A stretch of 64,000 nucleotides of DNA from Streptomyces fodineus (lineage in GTDB: Bacteria > Actinomycetota > Actinomycetes > Streptomycetales > Streptomycetaceae), in assembly GCF_001735805.1 (NCBI RefSeq), contig NZ_CP017248.1, forward strand, positions 5,518,001 to 5,582,000. Reading direction: 5' to 3'. The position numbers and the translations under genes were made by a program. Shown here piece by piece: positions 1 through 7,877 of the stretch (position 1 is its first letter; each line of letters starts with the position of its first letter). Under the pieces are notes generated by a model, which saw nothing but the letters and a program-made list of their open reading frames with translations, was not told the DNA's origin and searched no databases.

Positions 1-780
1 GTGCGCAACGACACCCGCGACTTCCGCTTCACCGCCTCCGGACGCTCCGGTCCCGCGCAGTTCATCTTCGCCGGGGAGAACGGCGGCCTCTTCGCCTTCA
101 GCTCGCATGTGCTCCCGACGACCGGTGTCCAGGTCGCCCAGGAGGACGACGCCGTCTTCAAGGGCCTGACCCTCGTGGACGGCGAGCGGAAGGCCGCGAA
201 GGGTGACCGGCGCCGGCCGCGCCTGCTCGTCGCGAACTTCCGTGACGCGCGCATCGACGTCTTCGACACCCACTTCAAGCAGGTGAAGCAGGCCGCCGGC
301 GCGTTCCGGGACCCGCGGATCCCGGTCGGCTTCGCGCCCTTCGACGTCAAGGACATCGGCGGCAGGATCTTCGTCACCTACGCCAAGCAGAACGCGGAAA
401 AGCACGACGACGTCGCGGGCCCCGGCAACGGCTTCATCGATGTGTTCAGCACCGGGGGCAGGCTGCTCCAGCGTTTCGCCCGACGTGGGGTGCTCAACTC
501 GCCCTGGGGCCTGGAAACGGCTCCCAAGCGCTTCGGGAAGTTCGCCGGCGACCTGCTCGTCGGCAACTTCGGCGACGGCCGCATCAACGCCTTCGACCTC
601 AGGACCGGCCGGTTCGAGGGGACCCTGAAGTGCCCCGACGGGTCGCCGGTCGTGATTCCCGGCCTGTGGGGGCTGCAGCGGGGCACCGCCCGGTCCGGCG
701 GTGAGGACAGCGTCTGGTTCGCGGCGGGAATCGAGGACGAGGCGCACGGGCTGCTCGGCACCCTGCGCGCCGCGCGCTGA
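1..780 (+). CDS. TIGR03118 family protein, C-terminal part
   Basis: The reading frame is open from the first base, so the N-terminus lies outside the window; the GTG at position 1 is probably internal. The visible 259 residues are rich in beta-strand repeats of the form LLVANFRDARIDVFD and LLVGNFGDGRINAFD, which is the pattern of the TIGR03118 beta-propeller-like proteins, usually secreted and of unknown function. The segment GFAPFDVKDIGGRIFVTYAKQ is also typical of that family. Just after the stop lies a strong hairpin. No enzymatic function can be assigned. Confidence 0.75.
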   Translation: MRNDTRDFRFTASGRSGPAQFIFAGENGGLFAFSSHVLPTTGVQVAQEDDAVFKGLTLVDGERKAAKGDRRRPRLLVANFRDARIDVFDTHFKQVKQAAGAFRDPRIPVGFAPFDVKDIGGRIFVTYAKQNAEKHDDVAGPGNGFIDVFSTGGRLLQRFARRGVLNSPWGLETAPKRFGKFAGDLLVGNFGDGRINAFDLRTGRFEGTLKCPDGSPVVIPGLWGLQRGTARSGGEDSVWFAAGIEDEAHGLLGTLRAAR

Positions 781-798
781 CCCCTCCCCTCATCCCGG

Positions 799-834
799 GT
801 GCTCGCCGGGCGGTCACACCCGCCGGGCGAGCAC
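799..834 (+). terminator. hairpin terminator after the TIGR03118 gene
   Basis: Two 15-base arms (799-813 and 820-834) pair with a single mismatch around a 6-base loop. There is no U-run, as is normal in Streptomyces. It sits 18 bases after the stop and separates this gene from the downstream RNA ligase-like gene. Confidence 0.7.
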
Positions 835-905
835 CGCCCGGGCCCGCCGGCCGACGTGCTCGTCATCGACTCATCGTGCCGGCCGGTGTCTGCGAAGGTG
901 AAGGC

Positions 906-1478
906 ATGAGACTCTTCGCCGCGGTGCTCCCTCCGGAGCACGTCGTCCATGAACTCGCCGCCGAGGTCGCCAAGTTGAAGAGGCTGCCCGGTGCGGAGCG
1001 GCTGCGCTGGACGGGCCGTCCGGGCTGGCACTTCACCCTCGCGTTCTACGGCGAGGTCACCGACGACCTCGTACCGGACCTGTCGGACCGCCTGGCCCGC
1101 GTGGCCCGCCGTACGCACCCCTTCGACCTCGCTCTCTGCGGCGGCGGCCAGTTCGGGCACGGCAAGGCCCTGTGGGCGGGCGCCTACGGTGATGTGGAGG
1201 CGCTGCGGCTGCTGGCCGACCGGGCGGAGGCGGCGGCGCGGAAGGCGGGCGTGCCGATGGGGGAGCACCGGCGGTACAAGGCCCACCTGACGGTGGCGCG
1301 GAGCCGGGACTCGGTGGACGTACGGCCGTATGTCGATCTGCTGCGGGAATTCACCAGCCGGACCTGGTCGGTGAGCGAGCTGGTGCTCGTGCGCAGCAAC
1401 CTGCCGAGGTCGGGGGCGGTGGGGGAGCAGCCGCGGTACGAGGCGGTGGGCCGCTGGGAGTTTGGCGGGGTTGGTTAG
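906..1478 (+). CDS. thpR: RNA 2',3'-cyclic phosphodiesterase (2'-5' RNA ligase family)
   Basis: A 190-residue protein of the 2H phosphoesterase superfamily. The two HxT signatures are present: HFTL at residues 42-45 and HLTV at 127-130. Family members open RNA 2',3'-cyclic phosphates, and some ligate tRNA half-molecules in vitro; the physiological role in bacteria is poorly known. The start at MRLFAAVLPP is chosen because GAAGGTGAAGG lies directly upstream; the frame extends 10 codons further without a ribosome site. Length is normal for the family. A tiny membrane-peptide ORF follows 10 bases later. Confidence 0.9.
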   Translation: MRLFAAVLPPEHVVHELAAEVAKLKRLPGAERLRWTGRPGWHFTLAFYGEVTDDLVPDLSDRLARVARRTHPFDLALCGGGQFGHGKALWAGAYGDVEALRLLADRAEAAARKAGVPMGEHRRYKAHLTVARSRDSVDVRPYVDLLREFTSRTWSVSELVLVRSNLPRSGAVGEQPRYEAVGRWEFGGVG

Positions 1479-1488
1479 GCTCGGTGGT

Positions 1489-1575
1489 GTGGACCCGAAG
1501 ACCCGGAACCGGATCATGGCCGGTGTGCTTGTGCTGATGTTCGTCGTGGTGGCCGTTTCGGCGGCCCTCAGGTAG
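1489..1575 (+). CDS. 28-residue small membrane peptide
   Basis: GTG start, 28 codons, stop TAG at 1573. The peptide has a charged N-terminus (VDPKTRNRIM) followed by one hydrophobic helix (AGVLVLMFVVVAVSAAL) ending in Arg, the plan of a single-pass small membrane protein. It is too short for usual gene finders. It starts 10 bases after the upstream phosphodiesterase gene, so the two are probably co-transcribed. I believe similar tiny ORFs occur in other Streptomyces but cannot check this. No strong ribosome site is visible, so translation may be coupled. Confidence 0.5.
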   Translation: MDPKTRNRIMAGVLVLMFVVVAVSAALR

Positions 1576-1582
1576 GTGGGCC

Positions 1583-1640
1583 GGGGAACTGCGGCCGGCC
1601 GGCGGCCGTGGGCCGTGCGTGGCCGGTCGCGCAGTTCCCC
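1583..1640. repeat. inverted GGGGAACTGC / GCAGTTCCCC repeat between convergent genes
   Basis: GGGGAACTGC at 1583-1592 is perfectly complementary to GCAGTTCCCC at 1631-1640, and the flanking GC-rich bases extend the pairing. It lies between the rightward small ORF and the leftward aldo/keto reductase, and likely ends both transcripts. The GCAGTTCC(C/T)C-CGCG core recurs at about 34.94 kb and 56.45 kb, so this belongs to a dispersed intergenic repeat family. Confidence 0.6.
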
Positions 1641-1670
1641 GCGGCCCCGGGTCGGCTGTCCCCGCCGGTC

Positions 1671-2666
1671 CTACCAGGCGAAGGCCTCCGGGGAGGGGCC
1701 CGGGCCCGGGAAGACCTCGTCCAGACCGGCCAGCAGCTCCTCGCCCAGCTCCAGCTCCACGGCCCTGAGCGCCGACTCCAGCTGTTCGGCGGTGCGCGGG
1801 CCGACGATCGGGCCGGTCACGCCGGGGCGGGTCAGCAGCCAGGCCAGGGCCACCTCGCCGGGCTCCAGGCCGTGCTTGTCGAGCAGGTCCTCGTACGCCT
1901 GGACCTGGGCGCGGGCGGCGGGGTCCTTGAGGGTGTCGGCGGCCCGGCCGGAGGCCCTGCGTCCGCCCTGGACCTCCTTCTTGAGGATGCCGCCGAGCAG
2001 ACCGCCGTGCAGCGGGGACCAGGGGATGACCCCGAGGCCGTAGTCCTGCGCGGCCGGGATGACCTCCATCTCGGCGCGCCGCTCGGCGAGGTTGTACAGG
2101 CACTGCTCGCTGACGAGGCCGATGGTGCCGCCGCGGCGGGCGGCGATCTCGTTGGCCTGGGCGATCTTGTAGCCGGGGAAGTTGCTGGATCCCGCGTAGA
2201 GGATCTTGCCCTGCTGGACCAGGGTGTCGATGGCCTGCCAGATCTCCTCGAACGGGGTGTCCCGGTCGATGTGGTGGAACTGGTAGAGGTCGATGTGGTC
2301 CGTCTGCAGCCGCTTCAGGCTGGCGTCCACGGCGCGCCGGATGTTCAGCGCGGAGAGCTTGTCGTGGTTGGGCCAGGCCGGCTGCCCGTCGGGGGCCATG
2401 TTGGCGTAGACCTTGGTGGCGATGACGACCTTGTCGCGGCGGTCACCGCCCTTGGCGAACCAGTTGCCGATGATGCTCTCGGTCCGCCCCTTGTTCTCAC
2501 CCCACCCGTACACATTGGCGGTGTCGAAGAAGTTGATGCCGGCGTCCAGCGCCGCGTCCATGATGGCGTGGCTGTCGGATTCGTCGGTCTGCGGCCCGAA
2601 GTTCATCGTCCCCAGGACGAGCCGACTGACCTTGAGTCCCGTGCGTCCAAGCTGCGTGTACTTCAT
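1671..2666 (-). CDS. aldo/keto reductase
   Basis: A 331-residue NADPH-dependent (beta/alpha)8-barrel reductase. The catalytic tetrad can be placed: Asp48 and Tyr53 in DTANVYG, Lys85 in IATKVY, and His130 in DLYQFH. The N-terminus MKYTQLGRTGLKVSRLVLGTM and the cofactor region GPIVGPRTAEQLE are typical of the Tas/YhdN-like (AKR11/12) group that reduces aldehydes and ketones. The substrate cannot be told from sequence. It is transcribed alone, convergent with the upstream pair. Confidence 0.92.
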   Translation of the reverse strand: MKYTQLGRTGLKVSRLVLGTMNFGPQTDESDSHAIMDAALDAGINFFDTANVYGWGENKGRTESIIGNWFAKGGDRRDKVVIATKVYANMAPDGQPAWPNHDKLSALNIRRAVDASLKRLQTDHIDLYQFHHIDRDTPFEEIWQAIDTLVQQGKILYAGSSNFPGYKIAQANEIAARRGGTIGLVSEQCLYNLAERRAEMEVIPAAQDYGLGVIPWSPLHGGLLGGILKKEVQGGRRASGRAADTLKDPAARAQVQAYEDLLDKHGLEPGEVALAWLLTRPGVTGPIVGPRTAEQLESALRAVELELGEELLAGLDEVFPGPGPSPEAFAW

Positions 2667-2728
2667 GGTTCTCTAGCCAACGGCTTGAAGTGCGCTCGAA
2701 GCAAGGACTTTCGGACGGCGTCGGCCGG

Positions 2729-3316
2729 CTAGTCGCGCGGGAACTCGTCGGTCTTCAGGGTGAGGCCCAGGGGGGTGGTGGTCATGTCGATGTCCGCTCC
2801 GAAGGTGACCGTCAGTTCGCTGACGTACTCGCCGTCCTTGGGCTGTGTGTAGAGGTGGCACTTGGCCTGGTACGGGTCGGCGATGAGATAGACGGGGACT
2901 CCCGCTGTGGCGTAGGCGGCCTTCTTCGGTCCGTAGTCGTTCGCTGCGGTGTCCTTGGAGATGACCTCGGCCACGAATTCGACGTCCTGATAACGCCAGC
3001 GGCCCTTGCTGTCCTTTACGGACCGCTCGGCCAGCCCTGCCACGTCACAGGCAAAGCCGTTCAGGTGCCCGGGGAAGTCAATGCGCACGTCGGACGCCAG
3101 CCGCTTGATCGGGTATTTGTCCCGCAACTGCTCCAGGATGCCGAAAATGATCTCCCAGTGGGTTTGCCGCTGCGGCGACATGAAGATGTGCCCCCCGACG
3201 ATCTCGACCTTCGTTCCCTCGGGGATCGGCATCTTCTCGAGGCACTCGAACATGACGTCCAGAGTCAGCTCGCTGCCTGCTTCGGCCATCTCGATCCTGT
3301 CTTCAAGGACGGTCAT
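2729..3316 (-). CDS. Uma2 family (DUF820) PD-(D/E)XK nuclease-like protein
   Basis: A 195-residue protein of the Uma2 family, widespread in Streptomyces and cyanobacteria in many copies. The restriction-nuclease fold residues appear in order: Glu in KVEIVGG, Asp in ACDVAGL, and Glu in FVAEVISK. Its function is unknown; some members are linked to mobile elements. The ATG at 3316 is preferred over the longer frame because GGAGGAG lies 7 bases upstream. It is a single-gene unit next to the reductase. Confidence 0.85.
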   Translation of the reverse strand: MTVLEDRIEMAEAGSELTLDVMFECLEKMPIPEGTKVEIVGGHIFMSPQRQTHWEIIFGILEQLRDKYPIKRLASDVRIDFPGHLNGFACDVAGLAERSVKDSKGRWRYQDVEFVAEVISKDTAANDYGPKKAAYATAGVPVYLIADPYQAKCHLYTQPKDGEYVSELTVTFGADIDMTTTPLGLTLKTDEFPRD

Positions 3317-3404
3317 CGTGGCGCTCCTCCCCGGCTGCCCCACGCACCGGTGCAGCCGCGCAGTTCAACGATACGCACGGTGACCAGGAGACGCCGGAAT
3401 CCGG

Positions 3405-4088
3405 TCAACTCGTTCCGGCCGCGTACGCCTGTCCGATCCCCCACGCCTCCCACATCGCCCCCGCGAACGCCTGAGCGATCCGGTGCTCCCCGTCGGCGTT
3501 GGGATGCGTCCCGTCGTACGTGTCCGCGTGGATGTCGTACGACTCCGGCCACGACGCCAGCAGGATCGGTGAGCGGGGTTCGTCCAGGTCGGCGACCGTC
3601 TTCGCGAGCAGGACGTTGAAGAGGTCCACCTGGTCGGCGAAGGACGCGTCCGCTTCGGCCCGGATGTTCGGGATCACCGGCAGCAGGACCATGCGCAGGC
3701 GCGGGTTGGTCTCGCGCGCGCCCGCCACGAAGGCCCGTACGTTCTCCGCCGTCTGTTCGGCGTTCGTGTAGAAGCCCAGGTCGATGAGCCCGAGGGAGAT
3801 GAGGAGCACGTCGGGACGGTGTGCGCGTACCGCCTCGCCGATCAGCGGGGCCATGTGCAGCCAGCCCTCGCCCCAGCCCGCCAGGTGGCGGCGGGGGAAG
3901 GCGGGGTCGGCGTAGGCGTAGGACGTCGGGGCCTCGGTCGACTTGTCGTACAGCTCCTCGCGCGGGCCGACGAAGGTGAACGGACCGTCGTAGCTGTCCC
4001 GCAGATGCTGCCAGAGCCGGTAACGCCATGTGTGCTCGCCGGCGCTCCCGATCGTCATGGAGTCGCCTACGGGCATGAACCTGAGCAT
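3405..4088 (-). CDS. SGNH/GDSL hydrolase
   Basis: A 227-residue esterase/lipase-like protein. The nucleophile block is GDSM at residues 8-11, and the C-terminal catalytic pair is in DGTHPN near residue 200. The block III Asn of SGNH enzymes is not in its usual GxND form here (LGLIDLG). No signal peptide is seen, so it is probably cytoplasmic; acyl or acetyl ester hydrolysis is likely but the substrate is unknown. The start MLRFMPVGDS is chosen because the active site must sit near the N-terminus; the same frame stays open to 4736 but that extension is only antisense sequence. Confidence 0.85.
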   Translation of the reverse strand: MLRFMPVGDSMTIGSAGEHTWRYRLWQHLRDSYDGPFTFVGPREELYDKSTEAPTSYAYADPAFPRRHLAGWGEGWLHMAPLIGEAVRAHRPDVLLISLGLIDLGFYTNAEQTAENVRAFVAGARETNPRLRMVLLPVIPNIRAEADASFADQVDLFNVLLAKTVADLDEPRSPILLASWPESYDIHADTYDGTHPNADGEHRIAQAFAGAMWEAWGIGQAYAAGTS

Positions 4089-4199
4089 CCGCTCATGATG
4101 GACGATCGCACGCACCCATGGGATGTGAGGCCCACCACGTCCGGTGCGCCCCGAGGGAGCGGACCGGTGAACCCCCGGCGGGAATGGCAGTCTTGGGGC

Positions 4200-5165
4200 A
4201 TGCGCCGATCGTTCGCCGTCCTCGCCGGGTCCCTGCTCGTGGGCGCGCTCGCCATGCCCGCGTCGGCCGCCGACGGTGACCAGGGCTTCACCTTCAAGGA
4301 CCCGCGGATCACCGAGTCCAGCGGGCTCGCCGCCTCCCGCCTCCACCCCGGCATCTACTGGACGCACAACGACAGTTCCGACGGGCCGTACATCTACGCC
4401 GTGGACAGCCGGACCGGCAAGACCGTCGCCCGGATCACCCTGCGCGGCATCGGCGCCCCACGGGACGACGAGGCCATCTCCATCGGGCCGCACAACGAGA
4501 TCTACCTCGGCGACATCGGCGACAACCTCGGCGGCAAGTGGCCGTACGTGTGGATCTACCGGCTGCCCGAGCCGAAGGAGCTGAAGGACCAGACGGTCAC
4601 CGCCACGCAGTACGTCGTGAAGTACGCGGACGGGCCGCGCGACGCCGAGTCGCTGCTCGTCCACCCGAAGACCGGGCGGGTCTACATCATCGACAAGAAG
4701 GAGGACGGCGGGCACCTGTACGAGGGCCCGGCCCACCTGTCCACCTCCGGCACGAACATCTTCAGGCCCATCGCCGCCGTCGACCTGTGGGCCACGGACG
4801 CCGCCTTCTCGCCGGACGGGCGGCAGCTCGCCGTGCGCGGGTACCTCGGCGGGATCTACTACGACTGGAACGGCGGCCGGATCAAACGCGAGGGCCAGCT
4901 CGACGTACCCCTGCAGGGGCAGGGCGAGGGCGTCACGTACTCCGTCGACGGGACCAAGCTGCTGTACAGCAGCGAGGGCGCCGACAGCGAGGTGGTGGCG
5001 AAACAGGTGCCGGACCTGCCGACATCCGCATCACCCTCGGCGCAAGCCGGTTCGCCCCTCTCCGGCGGTGGGATCGGCGGCGGTGGCCTGAAGGTCGGGG
5101 CCGCCGTCGTCGCCGTCGGGCTGGCCGCGCTGTTCGGGATGCGGCTGCTGCGGCGGCGGGGGTGA
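4200..5165 (+). CDS. secreted, membrane-anchored beta-propeller-like protein
   Basis: A 321-residue exported protein. Residues 1-24 form a Sec signal peptide ending AMPASAA. The body has propeller-type repeats (ESSGLAASRLHPGIYWTHND, YAVDSRTGKTVARI, VYIIDKKEDGG, AAFSPDGRQLAVRGY). A Gly/Ser-rich linker follows, then a C-terminal transmembrane helix and the basic tail LLRRRG. This plan anchors a WD40-like domain outside the cell. It may be a sensor or scaffold; no catalytic motif is seen. The start has no strong ribosome site but fits the signal peptide exactly. Confidence 0.8.
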   Translation: MRRSFAVLAGSLLVGALAMPASAADGDQGFTFKDPRITESSGLAASRLHPGIYWTHNDSSDGPYIYAVDSRTGKTVARITLRGIGAPRDDEAISIGPHNEIYLGDIGDNLGGKWPYVWIYRLPEPKELKDQTVTATQYVVKYADGPRDAESLLVHPKTGRVYIIDKKEDGGHLYEGPAHLSTSGTNIFRPIAAVDLWATDAAFSPDGRQLAVRGYLGGIYYDWNGGRIKREGQLDVPLQGQGEGVTYSVDGTKLLYSSEGADSEVVAKQVPDLPTSASPSAQAGSPLSGGGIGGGGLKVGAAVVAVGLAALFGMRLLRRRG

Positions 5166-5221
5166 CGCCGCCGGTCCGGCGCGCCGGCGCACGAACCACG
5201 CGATCGCCGCACACCGGCCGT

Positions 5222-5974
5222 CTAGGCGCGATCTGAACTCGCCGTGGCGGTGCCGCCCGGGGCCGTTTCGGCTGTGCTGTAGAGGACGTCGCGGGCCTGC
5301 TCCGCGGCGCGGATCATGCTCTCGCCGACGAAGTCGAGGAAGCGGGCGATGTTCTCGAGGCGGATGGCGGACGGGGTGCCGGGGCCGAGGAGGCTGACGC
5401 CCTGCCGCGCGGTCTCGGCGAGCTGTGTATGGGATCGGGCGGCGGTGATCATCCCCTGGTACCAGACGTCGTTGTCGGCGACGTAGCGTTCGCGGCGGCG
5501 TTCGTCGCGTTCCCGGCGGATGAGGCCCATGGTCTCGAGGAGCCCGACCGTTTTGGAGATGGACGCCGGGCTGACCTGGAGGCGCTGGACGAGTTCGGAC
5601 GCGGTGAGGCTGCCCGCGTCGCTGGTGTAGAGGCAGACCAGCACCCGGGCGGCCATCTTGGGCAGGCCCTGTTGCATGAGGAGGGTGGTGAACGCCTCCT
5701 CGTACTCGCGCACGGCCTCGGTGTCGCGTCCGTGACTCTGCGCGGCCTCCCTCCCCCGGGGCGCGGTCTGTCTGCGCCGGTGGGTGCGGCGTTCGGTGGC
5801 GCGGTGGGCCAGGTCGGCGCGGTAGGCGGTGGGTCCGCCGTTGCGCATCACCTCGCGCGTGATCGTCGAGGTCGGACGGTCGAGGCGGCGGGCGATCTCC
5901 GCGTAGGCGAGGTCGTCGGCCAGTCCCAGCGCGATCTGCTGGCGCTCCTGCTGAGTGAGTCTGCCTCCCGGCAT
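5222..5974 (-). CDS. GbsR/MarR family regulator with N-terminal transposase-like HTH
   Basis: A 250-residue regulator with two DNA-binding regions. Residues 1-62 (LTQQERQQIALGLADD, then AEIARRLDRPTSTITREV) resemble the HTH_38 domain of IS30-type transposases. From about residue 90 follows a winged helix of the GbsR/MarR type (LTASELVQRLQVSPASISKT, then LETMGLIRRERDERRRERY). The ATG follows GAAGGAG at good spacing. It is transcribed away from a DUF4097-ABC exporter operon, across an intergenic region full of TGCAAC sites. It probably represses that operon and itself, as MarR-type regulators commonly do; the ligand is unknown. Confidence 0.85.
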   Translation of the reverse strand: MPGGRLTQQERQQIALGLADDLAYAEIARRLDRPTSTITREVMRNGGPTAYRADLAHRATERRTHRRRQTAPRGREAAQSHGRDTEAVREYEEAFTTLLMQQGLPKMAARVLVCLYTSDAGSLTASELVQRLQVSPASISKTVGLLETMGLIRRERDERRRERYVADNDVWYQGMITAARSHTQLAETARQGVSLLGPGTPSAIRLENIARFLDFVGESMIRAAEQARDVLYSTAETAPGGTATASSDRA

Positions 5975-6029
5975 CGCGGTCTCCTTCGTGGTCCTCGGAT
6001 GTCTCCAGTGTAGCGTTCACCTCCCATCC

Positions 6030-6153
6030 ATTGCAACGAACGCGAGGGGCTTGTTGCATTAGATTCACAACCATTGCAACGAATTTAAGGTCTCTACCTG
6101 CATTGATGCCAGTCAAACGCAACGACGGTGTTGCCTGATCTATGAATGCAACG
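6030..6153. promoter_or_regulatory. array of TGCAAC operator-like sites between the GbsR gene and the exporter operon
   Basis: Within 125 bases the motif TGCAAC occurs at 6032-6037, 6075-6080 and 6147-6152, its complement GTTGCA at 6053-6058, and GCAAC-N6-GTTGC forms a palindrome at 6119-6134. ATTGCAACGAA is repeated exactly at 6030-6040 and 6073-6083. The region is AT-richer than the genes around it. Repeated inverted half-sites between a MarR-like gene and its divergent neighbour are what an autorepressor operator looks like; the assignment to this regulator is inference. Confidence 0.6.
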
Positions 6154-6196
6154 TAGCGTTTCCATCATCGGAAACAGCGAGCCGAAGGAGCGCACG

Positions 6197-6886
6197 ATGC
6201 AGAAGGACCAGAGCACGATGCAGAAGTTCGACACCCCGGCCCCGGTTTCGGCCGTCCTGGACATCCCCGCGGGACGCATCCAGCTCATCGCCGCCGACCG
6301 GGCCGACACCACCGTCGAGGTCCTGCCCATGGACGCCTCCAAGAGCCGCGACGTCAAGGCGGCGGAGCGGATCGCGGTCGCCTACGTCGACGGCGTGCTG
6401 CGGATCGAGGCCGCACCGCCGAAGAACCGGGTCCTCGGCAACTCCGGATCCATCGAGCTGACCGTCCAGCTGCCCGCCGGCTCCCGGGTCGAGGCGAGGG
6501 CGGCCAGCGCCGAGTTCCGGGGCGTCGGACGGCTCGGCGACGTCACCTTCGACGGCCAGCAGGCCACGGTCAAGCTCGACGAGACCGAGAGCGCCCGCCT
6601 CACCGTCCTCGCCGGCGACGTCTCGGTCGGCCGTCTGGGCGGTTCCGCGGAGATCAGCACCCAGAAGGGCGCCCTCAACATCACCGAGGCCGTGGGCGGC
6701 ACGGTCACCCTGAGCACCCAGCAGGGCGACATCTCGGTCGGCGTCGCCCGCGGAGTCTCCGCCTCCCTGGACGCCGGCACCACCTACGGCCGGATCCGCA
6801 ACGAGGTCAAGAACACCGGCAGCGCCGGCGCCCTGAGCATCCACGCGACCACCTCCTACGGCGACATCACCGCCCGCAGCCTGTAA
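6197..6886 (+). CDS. DUF4097 family beta-strand repeat protein
   Basis: A 229-residue protein made of repeated beta-strand units (SRVEARAASAEFRGVG, VGRLGGSAEISTQKGALNI, GGTVTLSTQQGDISVG, TYGRIRNEV, TSYGDITA), the pattern of DUF4097 right-handed helices. No signal peptide or membrane segment is seen. In Streptomyces such genes often precede DrrAB-type exporters, as here. The ATG at 6197 follows GAAGGAG at 6-base spacing; the longer frame from 6146 overlaps the operator array and is unlikely. Function unknown. Confidence 0.85.
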   Translation: MQKDQSTMQKFDTPAPVSAVLDIPAGRIQLIAADRADTTVEVLPMDASKSRDVKAAERIAVAYVDGVLRIEAAPPKNRVLGNSGSIELTVQLPAGSRVEARAASAEFRGVGRLGDVTFDGQQATVKLDETESARLTVLAGDVSVGRLGGSAEISTQKGALNITEAVGGTVTLSTQQGDISVGVARGVSASLDAGTTYGRIRNEVKNTGSAGALSIHATTSYGDITARSL

Positions 6887-6914
6887 CCCGCAGCGTTCAC
6901 AAGGGAGCACCCCC

Positions 6915-7877
6915 ATGACCAACCTGGCCATCGCGGCGAACGGGCTGCGCAAGTCCTACGGCGACAAGACCGTCCTCGACGGCATCGACCTGGCCGTCCC
7001 GGAAGGCACGATCTTCTCCCTGCTCGGCCCGAACGGCGCCGGCAAGACCACCGCGGTAAAGATCCTCTCCACCCTCATCTCGCCCGACCCCGCCAGTGGC
7101 CGGATCAGCGTCGGCGGCCACGACCTCGCCGCCGAAGCGCAGGCCGTGCGCGCCGCGATCGGCGTCACCGGACAGTTCTCCGCCGTGGACGGGCTGATCA
7201 CCGGCGAGGAGAACATGCTGCTGATGGCCGACCTGCACCACCTGTCCAAGCGCGAGGGACGGCAGGTCAGCGCCGAACTGCTGGAGCGCTTCGACCTGGT
7301 GGAGGCCGCGAAGAAGCCCGCCTCCACCTACTCCGGCGGTATGAAGCGCCGCCTGGACATCGCGATGACCCTGGTGGGCAACCCGCGGATCATCTTCCTC
7401 GACGAGCCGACCACCGGCCTCGACCCGCGCTCCCGGCACAACATGTGGCAGATCATCCGCGAGCTGGTCTCCGGCGGTACGACCGTCTTCCTCACCACCC
7501 AGTACCTGGAGGAGGCCGACGAACTCGCCGACCGCATCGCGGTGCTGAACGACGGCAAGATCGCCGCCCAGGGCACCGCGGAGGAGCTGAAGCGGCTCAT
7601 CCCCGGCGGACACATCCGGCTCCGCTTCACCGACCCGGCCGCGTACCAGAACGCCGCCTCCACCCTGCGCGAGGCCTCCCGGGACGACGCGGCGCTCGCC
7701 CTGCAGATCCCCAGCGACGGAACCCAGCGCGAGCTGCGCTCCATCCTCGACTGGCTGGACTCGGCCGGCATCGAGGCGGACGAGCTGACCGTGCACACCC
7801 CCGACCTCGACGACGTCTTCTTCGCCATGACCGGCGGCGCCACCGTCCCCAACCAGTCCAAGGAGACTGCCCGATGA
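6915..7877 (+). CDS. ABC exporter ATP-binding protein (DrrA-type)
   Basis: A 320-residue ATPase of the daunorubicin-resistance (DrrA) group. Walker A GPNGAGKTT starts at residue 38, the ABC signature is YSGGMKRR near 137, and Walker B is IIFLDEPTTGLDPRS near 158. The C-terminal extension ending VHTPDLDDVFFAMTGG is typical of DrrA proteins. It starts after GGGAGC and its stop overlaps the permease start (ATGA), so the two are translationally coupled. The pair likely forms a drug or lipid exporter driven by the MarR-controlled promoter upstream. Confidence 0.93.
   Translation: MTNLAIAANGLRKSYGDKTVLDGIDLAVPEGTIFSLLGPNGAGKTTAVKILSTLISPDPASGRISVGGHDLAAEAQAVRAAIGVTGQFSAVDGLITGEENMLLMADLHHLSKREGRQVSAELLERFDLVEAAKKPASTYSGGMKRRLDIAMTLVGNPRIIFLDEPTTGLDPRSRHNMWQIIRELVSGGTTVFLTTQYLEEADELADRIAVLNDGKIAAQGTAEELKRLIPGGHIRLRFTDPAAYQNAASTLREASRDDAALALQIPSDGTQRELRSILDWLDSAGIEADELTVHTPDLDDVFFAMTGGATVPNQSKETAR

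Noticed and set aside
2729..3316. Uma2 gene as a defence nuclease
   Set aside because: No partner genes or known defence context; the family is common and its role is unknown.
3405..4736. 443-residue minus-strand protein including the SGNH hydrolase
   Set aside because: The extra N-terminal part is antisense to the secreted protein gene, and the GDS block must be near the start; ATG 4088 is right.
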